Shown here in pieces: positions 24,699-33,916 of a stretch of DNA of 64,000 nt (positions are counted from its first letter, which is position 1; each line of letters starts with the position of its first letter). Source of the DNA: CAYRWR01 sp964428015 (GTDB taxonomy: Bacteria > Spirochaetota > Brevinematia > Brevinematales > CAYRWR01); assembly GCA_964428015.1 (NCBI GenBank), contig CAYRWR010000016.1:1-64000 (forward strand), in the 5' to 3' direction. A model generated the notes under the pieces. The model saw only the letters and a program-made list of their open reading frames with translations, was not told the DNA's origin and did not search any database. The translations under genes and the position numbers were made by a program.

Positions 24699-25964
24699 AT
24701 GGACAACGCATTAAATTTTAGCCTTGCGGATTTCTTCTTCAATGACAGTCCTAATGTCCTGACACCACCCTCTGACTTTAAAGCCTGGGTGAATGACCCC
24801 CGCATACAGGCCGGTTTCAGTTTTTTTGAACAGAAACTGCTGGAAGCACCCCGGGCTGTGACCCGTGTGCACTCCAATCTGGACGGAAAAGACCGCAGAG
24901 TCATTAACCTGACCTCTTATAACTATCTGGGTCTGTCAACCCACCCTGAGGTGATTGAAGCCTGTTGTGAAGGTGTCCGCAAGTACGGGATGAGCGCTTC
25001 CGGTGCTCCCCTGCTGTCCGGGACATTTGACCTGCACCTCAAGTTTGCCAAGATGCTCTCTGACTTCAAGAAAAAAGAAGATACCCTGCTGTATTCCAGC
25101 GGGCTGGGCGGTAATGTAGGTGCTATTCAGGGTCTGCTCCGTAAGGGCGACCTGCTGGTCATGGATGAAAAGATCCACAAGAGTCTGGTGGACGGCGGTA
25201 CCCTTTCCGGTGCCAAAATGCAGTTCTTTGAACATAACAATATGGAACACCTCAACCAGATTCTGGAAAAGAACAAAGACAAGCGCACCCTGGTCGTTAT
25301 AGAAGGCGTCTATTCTATGGATGGAGACCTGGTTAAACTGCCCGAACTGGTGCAGGTCACTGACCAGTATCCCAATGTAGCCCTCTACATTGATGAAGCT
25401 CACTCTACCCTCATGTTCGGTAAAAACGGACGCGGTGTGGCAGAACACTTCAACCTGGAAAAGAAGATAGGTATGTCCTTTGGGACTCTGTCAAAATCCT
25501 TCGGCGGTGTGGGAGGCTTTGTCAGCTCCAACAAAGAGATTATCCACTATTTGAGAGGATATTCTTCACCCTGGAACTTCTCCTGTGCTCCCTCGCCTGC
25601 TATTATTGCCGGTTTGATCAAGTCTCTGGAAGTAGCTACCCGTGATTCCAGCCTCAGAGATAAAATGTGGGAAAACACCAGGTATTTCAAGAAACATCTG
25701 GAAGATATGAAGCTCAACCTGGGCGGCACTGAATCCCAGGTAATACCTATCATCATTGGTTCTTCCGGTGAACTGCTGTTCGAAATGGCCAGAGATATGC
25801 AGCTGGCAGGACTATTCCTGCAGCCGGTGGACTTCCCTGCTGTTCCTGCTCATGCCCGCCGCTTCCGTATTTCTATGACCGCGCAGATCACCAAAGAAGA
25901 GATGGATGAAGCGCTCAACATTATTGAAGATGTTGTCGCTAAAAGAATGAACGGGAAGAAATAA
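24699..25964 (+). CDS. PLP-dependent alpha-oxoamine synthase (serine palmitoyltransferase-like)
   Basis: A 421-residue fold-type I PLP enzyme of the AONS family, which joins an acyl thioester to an amino acid with loss of CO2. The PLP lysine is Lys266 (GTLSKSFGG). Other family marks are SYNYLGLSTHPEV, GVYSMDGD, YIDEAHS and HARRFRISMTAQ. A 40-residue N-terminal extension precedes the core. The family includes BioF, Kbl, HemA, CqsA and bacterial Spt. The dedicated ACP one gene upstream and the ceramide-synthase-like and CerR-like genes across the divergent gap favour an Spt-type role with an acyl-ACP substrate; no other biotin genes are visible. The amino-acid partner (serine, alanine, glycine or cysteate) cannot be read from sequence. 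Confidence 0.8.
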   Translation: MDNALNFSLADFFFNDSPNVLTPPSDFKAWVNDPRIQAGFSFFEQKLLEAPRAVTRVHSNLDGKDRRVINLTSYNYLGLSTHPEVIEACCEGVRKYGMSASGAPLLSGTFDLHLKFAKMLSDFKKKEDTLLYSSGLGGNVGAIQGLLRKGDLLVMDEKIHKSLVDGGTLSGAKMQFFEHNNMEHLNQILEKNKDKRTLVVIEGVYSMDGDLVKLPELVQVTDQYPNVALYIDEAHSTLMFGKNGRGVAEHFNLEKKIGMSFGTLSKSFGGVGGFVSSNKEIIHYLRGYSSPWNFSCAPSPAIIAGLIKSLEVATRDSSLRDKMWENTRYFKKHLEDMKLNLGGTESQVIPIIIGSSGELLFEMARDMQLAGLFLQPVDFPAVPAHARRFRISMTAQITKEEMDEALNIIEDVVAKRMNGKK

Positions 25965-25967
25965 GTT

Positions 25968-26507
25968 ATGGATTATGACCGCATCTTAAAGCGCAGCCGA
26001 AAGACTCCCATTCTGGACCTCAGCGCCGCAGGAATTACTACCCTGGATTACAGGCAGGATAAGATCAAAAAGATCATTCCTCACCGGGATCCGTTTTTAC
26101 TGGTCGACAGACTTATTGCCCTGGATTTAACAGAAAATCAGGAGACTATAGCCGGGGAGAGATACCTCGACCCGGCTGATCCTGTTTTTAAAGGACATTT
26201 TCCGGATTATCCCGTCTATCCCGGCTCTTTGCAGCTGGAGATGTCAGGTCAATTGGGTTTATGTCTTAGTCATTTTGTATTGGGGAAAACTACTGAGATA
26301 GCGGAAAATACCCAACCTACTCCCGTACGGGCCACCAAAGTAATCGGTGCCCTGTTTCTGGAGCCGGTTGAACCAGGTCAGACGGTGACCATGATAGCCC
26401 GCAAATTGGAATTTGACGGCTATTTTGGAACTGTTTTAAGCCAGGTGATTGCCGGGGGCAAAATCAGCTGTGTCTCTATCACGGAAGTGATTTTTCTTAC
26501 AGAATAA
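25968..26507 (+). CDS. FabZ-like 3-hydroxyacyl-ACP dehydratase
   Basis: A 179-residue hot-dog-fold protein. IPHRDPFLLVD (about residues 37-47) and the catalytic pair His77 (GHFPDYP) and Glu91 (LQLEMSG), 14 residues apart, are typical of FabZ. It should dehydrate 3-hydroxyacyl-ACP during chain elongation. An N-terminal extension of about 35 residues makes it longer than the usual 145. It begins three bases after the PLP-enzyme stop. With the FabG-like, FabL-like and ketosynthase genes it completes a self-contained set of elongation enzymes. Confidence 0.85.
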   Translation: MDYDRILKRSRKTPILDLSAAGITTLDYRQDKIKKIIPHRDPFLLVDRLIALDLTENQETIAGERYLDPADPVFKGHFPDYPVYPGSLQLEMSGQLGLCLSHFVLGKTTEIAENTQPTPVRATKVIGALFLEPVEPGQTVTMIARKLEFDGYFGTVLSQVIAGGKISCVSITEVIFLTE

Positions 26508-26564
26508 AATGATTAAGAGGTAAATCAGGATTGGTATCAACTGTATTCATTCCTGAATTTCATT

Positions 26565-27224
26565 ATGCGTTTTGAAGAAATAAAAAACATACTCAAAAAA
26601 GAATTTATCTCATTCGCTTATTCTTTTCATTATAACCTGGAAGCATATTTGTATCCTGAAGAGGAAGCTATCATTAAACAGGCTGTACCGCTCAGGCAGG
26701 AAGAGTTTGCCAAGGGGCGTCAGTGCGCCCGTGTGGCTATGGAAGAGATAATGGGCCCTACTAATACCCCTATTCTACAGGGTGATTTTGGGGAACCGCT
26801 CTTTTCACAATCCGTGGTGGGCAGTATCAGTCACACGGAACGATTTTTTGTATCGGCGGTAGCCTTTGATTTCAAAATGCGGGCCATTGGAGTCGACATT
26901 GAAGAAAATCTGTCGCGTGATATAGACTGGGAATTAATAGCCGACCGAAATGAATTATCTCAATGTAACACCTACAATATCACTCCCATCACTTTATTTT
27001 CCATAAAAGAAAGCCTTATCAAATGTTTCAGCCCCCTGTTTCAAAAACGGCTGTTTTATGACTCATTTGATGTCCAGTTCCAGCATCGCTCGAAGATAGA
27101 TATTTTTAATCCGGTAAGCTTTTCCTACCGGGATGATCCGGAAAAATACCGCAAACAGGCTGTGTGCGGATATTTTATCAGTGAAAATAATTATCTGGTT
27201 TCAATAGCATTTATCAGAAAATAG
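26565..27224 (+). CDS. 4'-phosphopantetheinyl transferase (EntD/Sfp type)
   Basis: A 219-residue protein with the transferase signatures SISHTE (about residue 87), GVDIE (about residues 109-113, Mg binding) and FSIKESLIK (the KES-x2-K motif). It transfers phosphopantetheine from CoA to carrier proteins. It is the last gene of the lipid operon and most likely activates the ACP encoded at 24438. A dedicated transferase suggests that this ACP is not well served by the housekeeping AcpS. The ATG at 26565 has only a weak ribosome site; translation may depend on the operon. Confidence 0.85.
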   Translation: MRFEEIKNILKKEFISFAYSFHYNLEAYLYPEEEAIIKQAVPLRQEEFAKGRQCARVAMEEIMGPTNTPILQGDFGEPLFSQSVVGSISHTERFFVSAVAFDFKMRAIGVDIEENLSRDIDWELIADRNELSQCNTYNITPITLFSIKESLIKCFSPLFQKRLFYDSFDVQFQHRSKIDIFNPVSFSYRDDPEKYRKQAVCGYFISENNYLVSIAFIRK

Positions 27225-27253
27225 AAAAGGCGGTCGCATGACCGCCTTTTTTT
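27225..27253 (+). terminator. Bidirectional terminator
   Basis: Arms AAAAGGCGGTC (27225-27235) and GACCGCCTTTT (27240-27250) form an 11-pair hairpin with T-runs on both strands. It ends the lipid operon from the left and the convergent fabF gene from the right. Confidence 0.9.
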
Positions 27254-27268
27254 AATGTATGAGAAATT

Positions 27269-28549
27269 TTAATCTACAAATTTCTTGAGGATAATGGAAG
27301 AATTTTGTCCCCCGAATCCGAAGCTGTTGGACAGGACAGTGTTGACTTTCTTTTCCATGGCCTTATTCTTGACAACATTGAGTTTGATTTCAGGGTCCTG
27401 TTCAAAAACATTGATGGAAGGGTGTATGATGCCTTTGTTGATTGCTAATAGTCCGGCTATGGCTTCGGTGCCACCGGCAGCTCCAATGAGGTGACCCAGC
27501 ATGGATTTAGTACTGTGAGCCGGGATCTTTTTAACCAAATCCGCGCCAAACAGGCCGGTTATAGCATTACTCTCGGATAAATCACCTACAGGGGTACTGG
27601 TACCATGACAGTTGATCAATTCGATATCTGAAGGGTTCATCTGAGCATCTTCCAAAGCCAGAGTCATGGCGGCACTGGCACCGCGGCCTTCGGGATGAGG
27701 AGCGACCAGATCATAGGCATCACAGGAGAAGCCATACCCGGCTAATTCGCCATAGATTTTCGCGCCGCGTTTTTTAGCGTGCTCCAGCTCTTCCAGACAG
27801 AGTACACCGGCTCCTTCTCCCAGTACAAAACCGTCACGGTCTTTATCAAAAGGCCGGCTGGCGGTGGAAGGATCATTATTACGTCGGGAAAGCGCGTAGA
27901 TGATATTGAAACCTGCAAAACCGGGAACATTGACCACAGCTTCCGCTCCACCCGCGAACATCACGTCGGCCTGCCCCATTTTAATGAGAGTAGCCGCTGT
28001 ACCAATAGCATGGTTACTGGTGGCACAGGCAGAGTTAACAGAAAAGTTGGGGCCTTGCAGATTATACTCTTTGGCAAAATATGCGGCCGCGGTATTGGGA
28101 ATCACGCCTACCACATAAAAAGGAGACACACCTTCCAGGCCACTTTTCTGCATGGTATGGAACATGTCATAATGCAGTCCCAGCCCCGCGTCTCCGGTTC
28201 CAATGATGGCACCATAACGGTAGGGTCTGCTCTCGATATCTTCCGTAGTGATACCGGATTGTTCCATGGCTTTTTTAGCAGCATAAGTTCCGAAAATGAT
28301 AAAACGGCTGAAACGATTGATCATTTTTTTGGGAATGTAGTTGAAAATATCCTCGGGATAATCCACTTCACCCCCGATCTGAACGGGGAAATCAGGCGGC
28401 AAAACGGTATGTTTTGCTTTCCGCACTCCGGACACTCCATTGGTGAGATTAGTCCAGAAATCATCCACAGTACTGGCTATGGGATTTATGGTACCCATAC
28501 CTGTAATAACTACACGCGTGCTATAAGGATCTCTTTTGACATTCCGCAT
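27269..28549 (-). CDS. fabF: Beta-ketoacyl-ACP synthase II (FabF)
   Basis: A 426-residue condensing enzyme with the full Cys-His-His set: NSACATSNHAIG, NCHGTSTPVGD and TKSMLGHLIGAAGG, and an NSFGFGGQNSS end. It extends acyl-ACP chains with malonyl-ACP in fatty acid synthesis. It converges on the lipid operon and has its own promoter, so it may be the housekeeping FabF or an elongation enzyme for that operon. The start ATG at 28549 has GGAAGG upstream. No malonyl transferase, fabH or fabD is seen next to it. Confidence 0.9.
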   Translation of the reverse strand: MRNVKRDPYSTRVVITGMGTINPIASTVDDFWTNLTNGVSGVRKAKHTVLPPDFPVQIGGEVDYPEDIFNYIPKKMINRFSRFIIFGTYAAKKAMEQSGITTEDIESRPYRYGAIIGTGDAGLGLHYDMFHTMQKSGLEGVSPFYVVGVIPNTAAAYFAKEYNLQGPNFSVNSACATSNHAIGTAATLIKMGQADVMFAGGAEAVVNVPGFAGFNIIYALSRRNNDPSTASRPFDKDRDGFVLGEGAGVLCLEELEHAKKRGAKIYGELAGYGFSCDAYDLVAPHPEGRGASAAMTLALEDAQMNPSDIELINCHGTSTPVGDLSESNAITGLFGADLVKKIPAHSTKSMLGHLIGAAGGTEAIAGLLAINKGIIHPSINVFEQDPEIKLNVVKNKAMEKKVNTVLSNSFGFGGQNSSIILKKFVD

Positions 28550-28594
28550 GTATTTCCTTCCTATATTTAAATTTATAACTCATTTCAGGGTATT

Positions 28595-28623
28595 ATTTTA
28601 TATGCAGGTCGAAGATTTGTCAA
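28595..28623 (-). promoter_or_regulatory. Sigma-70-type promoter of fabF
   Basis: On the minus strand TTGACA (28623-28618) and TAAAAT (28600-28595) are spaced by 17 bases. A second TTGACA points the other way at 28634-28639, so the two boxes form a TGTCAA-N10-TTGACA inverted repeat between divergent genes. Confidence 0.6.
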
Positions 28624-28734
28624 TATTTACTTATTGACATAAATAGTATAATAAAAGGCTGGGTTTCTGTATTAATATTGAAATTGTACCCGGAAAAATA
28701 TATAATAACCCATGAATAAAAAACTGGATTAATC

Positions 28735-30504
28735 ATGAATCTATTCTCTTTACTAAGTTTTACCTCTTTTCTTATGTATTGTTTTCTGGGTATCTATACT
28801 GTTAAACTGGATCTGAAAAATCGAACCATCAGAGTTTTTTTAATTCTGGTTCTTTCACTGTCATGGTGGGCTTTATCCTATACATTTGTGTATCCTGCCG
28901 CTAGCAAATCGATAGCCTTATTGTGGATGCACTTAGCATCCATTGGAGTTTTCTTTATTCCCGGGATACTTTTGCATTTCACGGCAGTTTTTACCCACCC
29001 TCATAAAAGAATCAGTCTGGTAAAACGGATTATTTTATACTATAGCCCCGGGATAATATTTAATGTGAAATCTCTATGGCAGCACGGCACAGTTGCTGAT
29101 ATCCATCTCGGGCGATGGGGATGGATGGAAATAGTCAACACTTCCGATCCCTGGTTTTGGATTTTTAACTGTTATTACCTCATCTATTTGCTGACAGCTA
29201 TATTATTGATAATTTATTGGGGAATAAAATCTGCTCGTCCCAGGCAAAAAAAACAGGCAAGGTTAATATCCATAACAATTTCTATCACTATGGTAGCCAG
29301 TTTTTTAAGTGATCTCATTTTTCCAGCCTTAGGCGTCAATCTTTTTCCTTCCGTTGCACCTGCTTTTTTTCTGATTCTAGCGGGCGGGTTGTGGACTTCG
29401 ATAATTCATTTTCGTATGCTGACTATAACACCTGAGATAGCGGCGGATGAGATTATTTCACGCATAAACGAATTCCTTATCTTTATTGATTCTGAAGGTT
29501 TTGTCACTATGGCTAATAATAAAGTATATGCTGAATTAGGTTATTCTGCATATGAGTTAAAAGAAATGCAAATCGGTCAATTATTACAGATTTCCGGTAT
29601 AGAAAATGCTGATTTAACCCATATGATAAATACAAAAAAACAATATGAATTCAATTCTGCAAATTTTATTACCAGCCGGGGAAAAAAAATTCCGGGACAT
29701 CTTTTTTGTACACCAATTCCCGAAAGATATGGTGAATTGGAAGGCGTCATGATCGTGGGACATGATCTTCGTATGATTCGCCAATTACAGACTTTAAAAA
29801 AAGAAAAAGAATTTCAGGATTTGAAATCCAGATTTATCTCTATAGCCACACAGGATTTTAATTCTCCCCTTTTAAAAATTCAGGATTCCATAGATATAAT
29901 ACAGGATAAATTTTCCGAGTTGGATCAGGAGAGCAGAGACACAAATTTTCAGGCTATATATGCCTCTGTTAAAACAATGAAAAATCTTTTAAGTGATGTA
30001 TTGACCCTGGAAAAAACCAGCGCGGCTGATCTTAAACTGGATTACCAGGAAGTGGAGCTGCATAGTTTTTTTGATCCTATTCTTAACCAGGACGCCGATC
30101 ATATCATCAATATTGATTATGAAATGTCTCCTCAGACCAGATTTTACACAGATCCCCGATTAATGAACAATATCCTGCTTCATTTATTGGACAATAGTCT
30201 TAAATATTCACCTCAAAAAATGCCTATCGATATTTTGTTAAAACAATCCGGAGAGCAGTTAAGCCTTACCGTGAAAGATAGCGGTATCGGTATACAGGAA
30301 AAAGATATGCCCAGAATTTTTAACTCCTTCCACCGAGGTAGTAATACAGGGGGCGTCACCGGAACAGGTTTAGGATTATCCATCGTTAAACGCTCGGTTG
30401 ACCTGCTCCAGGGCACTATTAGCATTAATACAATTCCAGACAAAGGGACCTCAATCGATGTACAGTTACCACTGCACAAATCTCCTCCCATTAGAGAAAA
30501 TTAA
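28735..30504 (+). CDS. 7TM-PAS histidine kinase homologue lacking the phospho-accepting histidine
   Basis: A 589-residue membrane protein. The first 220 residues form about seven membrane spans of the 7TM histidine-kinase sensor type, then a PAS domain (about 235-345), a HisKA-like helical part and a HATPase domain. In the H-box the histidine is replaced: residues 371-378 read ATQDFNSP, with Gln373 where the paralogue next door has His374 (SHEFRTP). The ATP-binding motifs look intact (LLDNSLKYS, DSGIGI, TGLGLS). It can probably bind ATP but not autophosphorylate, so it may act as a pseudokinase or heterodimer partner. The ribosome site is weak. No response regulator is next to it. Confidence 0.8.
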   Translation: MNLFSLLSFTSFLMYCFLGIYTVKLDLKNRTIRVFLILVLSLSWWALSYTFVYPAASKSIALLWMHLASIGVFFIPGILLHFTAVFTHPHKRISLVKRIILYYSPGIIFNVKSLWQHGTVADIHLGRWGWMEIVNTSDPWFWIFNCYYLIYLLTAILLIIYWGIKSARPRQKKQARLISITISITMVASFLSDLIFPALGVNLFPSVAPAFFLILAGGLWTSIIHFRMLTITPEIAADEIISRINEFLIFIDSEGFVTMANNKVYAELGYSAYELKEMQIGQLLQISGIENADLTHMINTKKQYEFNSANFITSRGKKIPGHLFCTPIPERYGELEGVMIVGHDLRMIRQLQTLKKEKEFQDLKSRFISIATQDFNSPLLKIQDSIDIIQDKFSELDQESRDTNFQAIYASVKTMKNLLSDVLTLEKTSAADLKLDYQEVELHSFFDPILNQDADHIINIDYEMSPQTRFYTDPRLMNNILLHLLDNSLKYSPQKMPIDILLKQSGEQLSLTVKDSGIGIQEKDMPRIFNSFHRGSNTGGVTGTGLGLSIVKRSVDLLQGTISINTIPDKGTSIDVQLPLHKSPPIREN

Positions 30505-30610
30505 CGCTTATGTGTGGCAATAATCAGATTATTAATGAGCTATTTTTGACTAAATTGTAATATTTATTTTTTTATATTATAATAAAACAAAAAACTACGG
30601 ATTTATTTAG

Positions 30611-32404
30611 ATGAATCTATTTTCATTATTCAGTTTTGCTTCTTTTATCATATATTTAATTCTGGGTTTCTATGTCTTTTTTCTGGATAAAAACAGCCGG
30701 TCCAACCGCACTTTCTTTTTCATGACCTTTTCTTTGGCTATCTGGGCATTTTGTTACACTTTTATCTATCCGGCAGCTACACACGATACCGTATTAAAAT
30801 GGCTTTTTGCCGCATCCTTTGGAGTTTTTTATATTCCCGGGATTTTGCTGCATTTCGTTATGGATTTGACTTTACCTTATTTCAAAGCCCGAAAATGGTG
30901 GCTCATTACAATCTATTATCTGCCGGGTCTGGTAATGCATGTCCGGTATTTTTTAAAAGGTTATGTTACCGTTGTTGATGTCGTACCCGGTCCTTTAGGC
31001 TGGCTGGAAGTAGTTGAACCAAGTTCTTTCTGGTTTATATATTTAAATGTTTATTTCTTTCTGTATATTTTATACTCTGTTGTACAGGTAATTCGCTGGG
31101 GAAGAAATTCCATGCGTATCCGACAAAAAAAACAGGCACGATTGATTAGTTTTTCTTTAATATTGACCGTAATAGCCAGTTTAATTACCGATACATTGCT
31201 TCCGGCTCTGCAAATAAATTATATCCCGGCTGTCGCGCCTATTTTCTTTTTAATCCTGGCCGGTGGCTTGTGGTACTCTATAAGCCGTTATCGAATGATG
31301 GTTTTGACTCCGGAAATCGCAGCTGACGAAATCATTTCACGTATAAATGAGCTGCTGTTTCTGGTGAATACTCAAGGCCAGATCATACTAGCCAACACTA
31401 AAGTGCACAGTATGTTAGGTTATTCTACCATTGAAATAAGAGGCAATTATATTGCTAATTATATTGATATGAAAGATTTTAATAATAATCTACTACAGGA
31501 TAATTTTCTTTTCTCTGAAAAATTAGTAATGAACGAGGTACATTTCATTTCCAAATCCGGTGAGAATATACCGGTAGAGCTGAGCTGTTCCCCTATTAAA
31601 GACAAGGCCCAGGAAGTAATAGGAATTGTAATGGTAGGACAGGATCTCCGAATGATGCACCAGCTTCAAGCTCTGCAAAAAGAAAAAGAGTATCAAAATT
31701 TAAAAACACGTTTTATCACTACAGCTTCCCATGAATTTCGTACCCCTTTGGCTACTATTCAATTATCGACTGAAACGATTCAAAATCATTATCACCACAT
31801 GGATACAGCTAAGCGGGAGGAATATTTTTCTCTGGTTTATTCTTCTATTAAGAGAATGAAAAATCTTCTCAGTGATGTTCTCACCCTGGAAAAAATGTCC
31901 ACTCAGAAAATTGTGGTAGATTATCAGGAAGTTCACCTTAAATCTTTGATCCATGAAATCATACAGTCTGAATCTCTTCAGGAAGAAAACCGGCACCCCA
32001 TTCATCTCCAGTATGATTTACCCGAAGAATGTGTGGTTTATAGTGATCCTAAACTCCTGAATAATATTTTGTATAATCTAATTGGTAACAGCCGTAAATA
32101 CACTCTGAATCACGACCCTATTGAAGTTATTATAAAAAAAGAAAAAAGAAATATGGTTATTATTATAAAAGATAAGGGAATAGGTATTTCCAGGTCAGAC
32201 CTCCCCCGTATCTTTGATTCATTTCACCGCGGTAGTAATATAGGAAATATTTCCGGAACAGGCCTGGGTCTTTCTATTGTAAAAAATTCTGTCGATTTAT
32301 TAGAAGGTCAGATAACTATCGATAGTCACGAAAATAAAGGTACATCCATTAAAGTATCACTGCCATTCCACACCCAATTCCCCTATAACAAAACTGATAT
32401 CTGA
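30611..32404 (+). CDS. 7TM-PAS sensor histidine kinase
   Basis: A 597-residue paralogue of the preceding protein, with the same plan: seven hydrophobic spans (residues 1-220), PAS (about 235-345), HisKA with a proper H-box (His374, SHEFRTPL) and HATPase (N-box NLIGNSRKY, DKGIGI, TGLGLS). The two genes share many identical segments, such as PEIAADEIISRIN and KNLLSDVLTLEK, which points to tandem duplication followed by loss of the histidine in the first copy. This one should be an active kinase at the inner membrane. The ligand is unknown, and no response regulator lies nearby. Confidence 0.85.
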   Translation: MNLFSLFSFASFIIYLILGFYVFFLDKNSRSNRTFFFMTFSLAIWAFCYTFIYPAATHDTVLKWLFAASFGVFYIPGILLHFVMDLTLPYFKARKWWLITIYYLPGLVMHVRYFLKGYVTVVDVVPGPLGWLEVVEPSSFWFIYLNVYFFLYILYSVVQVIRWGRNSMRIRQKKQARLISFSLILTVIASLITDTLLPALQINYIPAVAPIFFLILAGGLWYSISRYRMMVLTPEIAADEIISRINELLFLVNTQGQIILANTKVHSMLGYSTIEIRGNYIANYIDMKDFNNNLLQDNFLFSEKLVMNEVHFISKSGENIPVELSCSPIKDKAQEVIGIVMVGQDLRMMHQLQALQKEKEYQNLKTRFITTASHEFRTPLATIQLSTETIQNHYHHMDTAKREEYFSLVYSSIKRMKNLLSDVLTLEKMSTQKIVVDYQEVHLKSLIHEIIQSESLQEENRHPIHLQYDLPEECVVYSDPKLLNNILYNLIGNSRKYTLNHDPIEVIIKKEKRNMVIIIKDKGIGISRSDLPRIFDSFHRGSNIGNISGTGLGLSIVKNSVDLLEGQITIDSHENKGTSIKVSLPFHTQFPYNKTDI

Positions 32405-32408
32405 ATAC

Positions 32409-32437
32409 TTGCAATAACTTGTGATTAGATATATAAT
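32409..32437 (+). promoter_or_regulatory. Sigma-70-type promoter of the trigger factor gene
   Basis: TTGCAA (32409-32414) and TATAAT (32432-32437) are spaced by 17 bases; the start codon is 38 bases further on. Confidence 0.65.
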
Positions 32438-32475
32438 TATCGCCAGTCTTATGATAAAACACGAGGAGCAGTTTA

Positions 32476-33744
32476 ATGGATATCTTTATCCGGGAATTTC
32501 CAGATTGTCTGAGACAGGTCTTCTGTCGTTTTTCTATAGAAGAAATTGGTAAAGAATTTGACCTGGGTGCCGCTATGCTGCAGAAAAACTTCCAGTTTGC
32601 AGGCTATAGAAAGGGAAAAGTACCCATTGAAATAATTGAAAAACAGAATCCGCCTGAACTGGAACAGATCGTAGTCACCAATGTTGTTAATAAAGTTCTG
32701 GATGAAGTAGTCAAACAGGGTGCCACACTGTTTTCCAAACCCAAGTTTAATCCTTTTTCCAATCTCTCCCGTAATAATGAATTCTCTTTTTATCTGGTCT
32801 TTGAAGTGTCCCCTCGCCTGGTTAAAGATATAGATTTCAAATCTCTGTCTGTACCCTACGAAGATTATTCAGTCGATGATAAAATGGTGCAGTACTCTAT
32901 TAACAAACGTCTGGCAGGACTGGAAAAAGTCACTTCTAAGATACAGGAAGATGATGTGGTCACCATGAATATCACTAATAGTGATTTTAAAGGTGAAGAT
33001 AAAGAGATTACCTTTAATGCGGCTAAAGTACCAGCATTGGTAGGAAAAAAAGCCGGAGATAAAGTAGAACTCAAATTTTCCGACCTGGGCGAATCTGTAA
33101 TGAAAGTATTGGGTAAAGTGTCTGAACCTCTCAAGGTTGATATCACAACAGTAGAAAGAAGCAGTAATAAAGCTATCAGCGATGAAACAATTCAGCAGAC
33201 TACCCCCTATAAAACACTGGATGAATACAAGGAATCAGTGAAAAAAGAACTCAATCAGTTAGCCACACATTATTCATCCTTCAACCAGAGACAGGCTCTG
33301 GAAAAAGTGATCGGCGAAAAAGCGGAAATTGAATTTCCCAAGAGTATTTTCGTGGATGCCACTGTACAGAATCTGGAACATTTCATCAGTGATCAGTACC
33401 AGGCCAATGAAATTCCTTTAAAAGAACTGCTGTCTGACAAGTCCAACCGTGAAAAATACAATGAGATGCTCGATCTTTCCTATGAAAAGATAGCTTTTCT
33501 CATTACTCTGGACTATGTGTCTGCACAGAATAACATTAAAGCTACTGAAGAACAGATAAATTATGTAGCAGGAACTGTGGCACGTGAAAGACGGATGAGC
33601 CTGGAAGAGTATAAAAAATCTTCTTCTCCTGATGAATGGAGAAAAATAGAAAAAGACGCGGTTAGAGAAGCTGCAGAAAAATGGATTTTTGACCATGTGA
33701 AATTCCAGGTCAAGGGATCCAAGCCCCTGATTGAAGTCAAGTAA
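32476..33744 (+). CDS. tig: Trigger factor (ribosome-associated chaperone)
   Basis: A 422-residue protein. The N-terminal ribosome-binding domain has the signature GYRKGKVP (about residues 41-48, usually GFRKGKVP). The middle part corresponds to the FKBP-like domain but is short and weakly conserved. The C-terminal helical chaperone domain (about 240-420) follows, with TLDEYKESVKKEL and FPKSIF. It helps nascent chains fold at the ribosome exit. GAGGAG precedes the ATG. The degenerate PPIase domain is common in distant trigger factors. A tRNA gene follows 40 bases later. Confidence 0.85.
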   Translation: MDIFIREFPDCLRQVFCRFSIEEIGKEFDLGAAMLQKNFQFAGYRKGKVPIEIIEKQNPPELEQIVVTNVVNKVLDEVVKQGATLFSKPKFNPFSNLSRNNEFSFYLVFEVSPRLVKDIDFKSLSVPYEDYSVDDKMVQYSINKRLAGLEKVTSKIQEDDVVTMNITNSDFKGEDKEITFNAAKVPALVGKKAGDKVELKFSDLGESVMKVLGKVSEPLKVDITTVERSSNKAISDETIQQTTPYKTLDEYKESVKKELNQLATHYSSFNQRQALEKVIGEKAEIEFPKSIFVDATVQNLEHFISDQYQANEIPLKELLSDKSNREKYNEMLDLSYEKIAFLITLDYVSAQNNIKATEEQINYVAGTVARERRMSLEEYKKSSSPDEWRKIEKDAVREAAEKWIFDHVKFQVKGSKPLIEVK

Positions 33745-33784
33745 GTTTGATTTTTATACCGGTTGAAGATAAAATATTCCATCT

Positions 33785-33869
33785 GCCGGGATGGTGAAAT
33801 TGGTAGACACGTTGGACTCAAAATCCAATGGGCATTGCGCTCGTGAGGGTTCGATTCCCTCTCCCGGCA
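33785..33869 (+). tRNA. tRNA-Leu (anticodon CAA)
   Basis: The 85-base sequence has a seven-pair acceptor stem (GCCGGGA with TCCCGGC), a D-arm with GGTAGACAC, an anticodon arm TTGGA-CTCAAAA-TCCAA giving anticodon CAA, a long variable arm of the class II type (GGGCATTGCGCTC) and a T-arm GAGGGTTCGATTCCCTC. The discriminator is A. CCA is not encoded. Confidence 0.95.
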
Positions 33870-33904
33870 ATCCCCCTTTCTCAGGAAGGGGGATTATTCT
33901 TTTT
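33870..33904 (+). terminator. Rho-independent terminator after the tRNA
   Basis: The stem AATCCCCCTT with AAGGGGGATT (33886-33895) has a seven-base loop and is followed by ATTCTTTT. Its first base may be the tRNA discriminator. Confidence 0.8.
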
Positions 33905-33916
33905 AGGAGGGTTTAA

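Noticed and set aside
24699..25964. BioF (8-amino-7-oxononanoate synthase) of biotin synthesis
   Set aside because: No other biotin genes in the window, and the context is ACP, fatty-acid-type enzymes and ceramide-type genes. The family relation remains, so a tree is needed.
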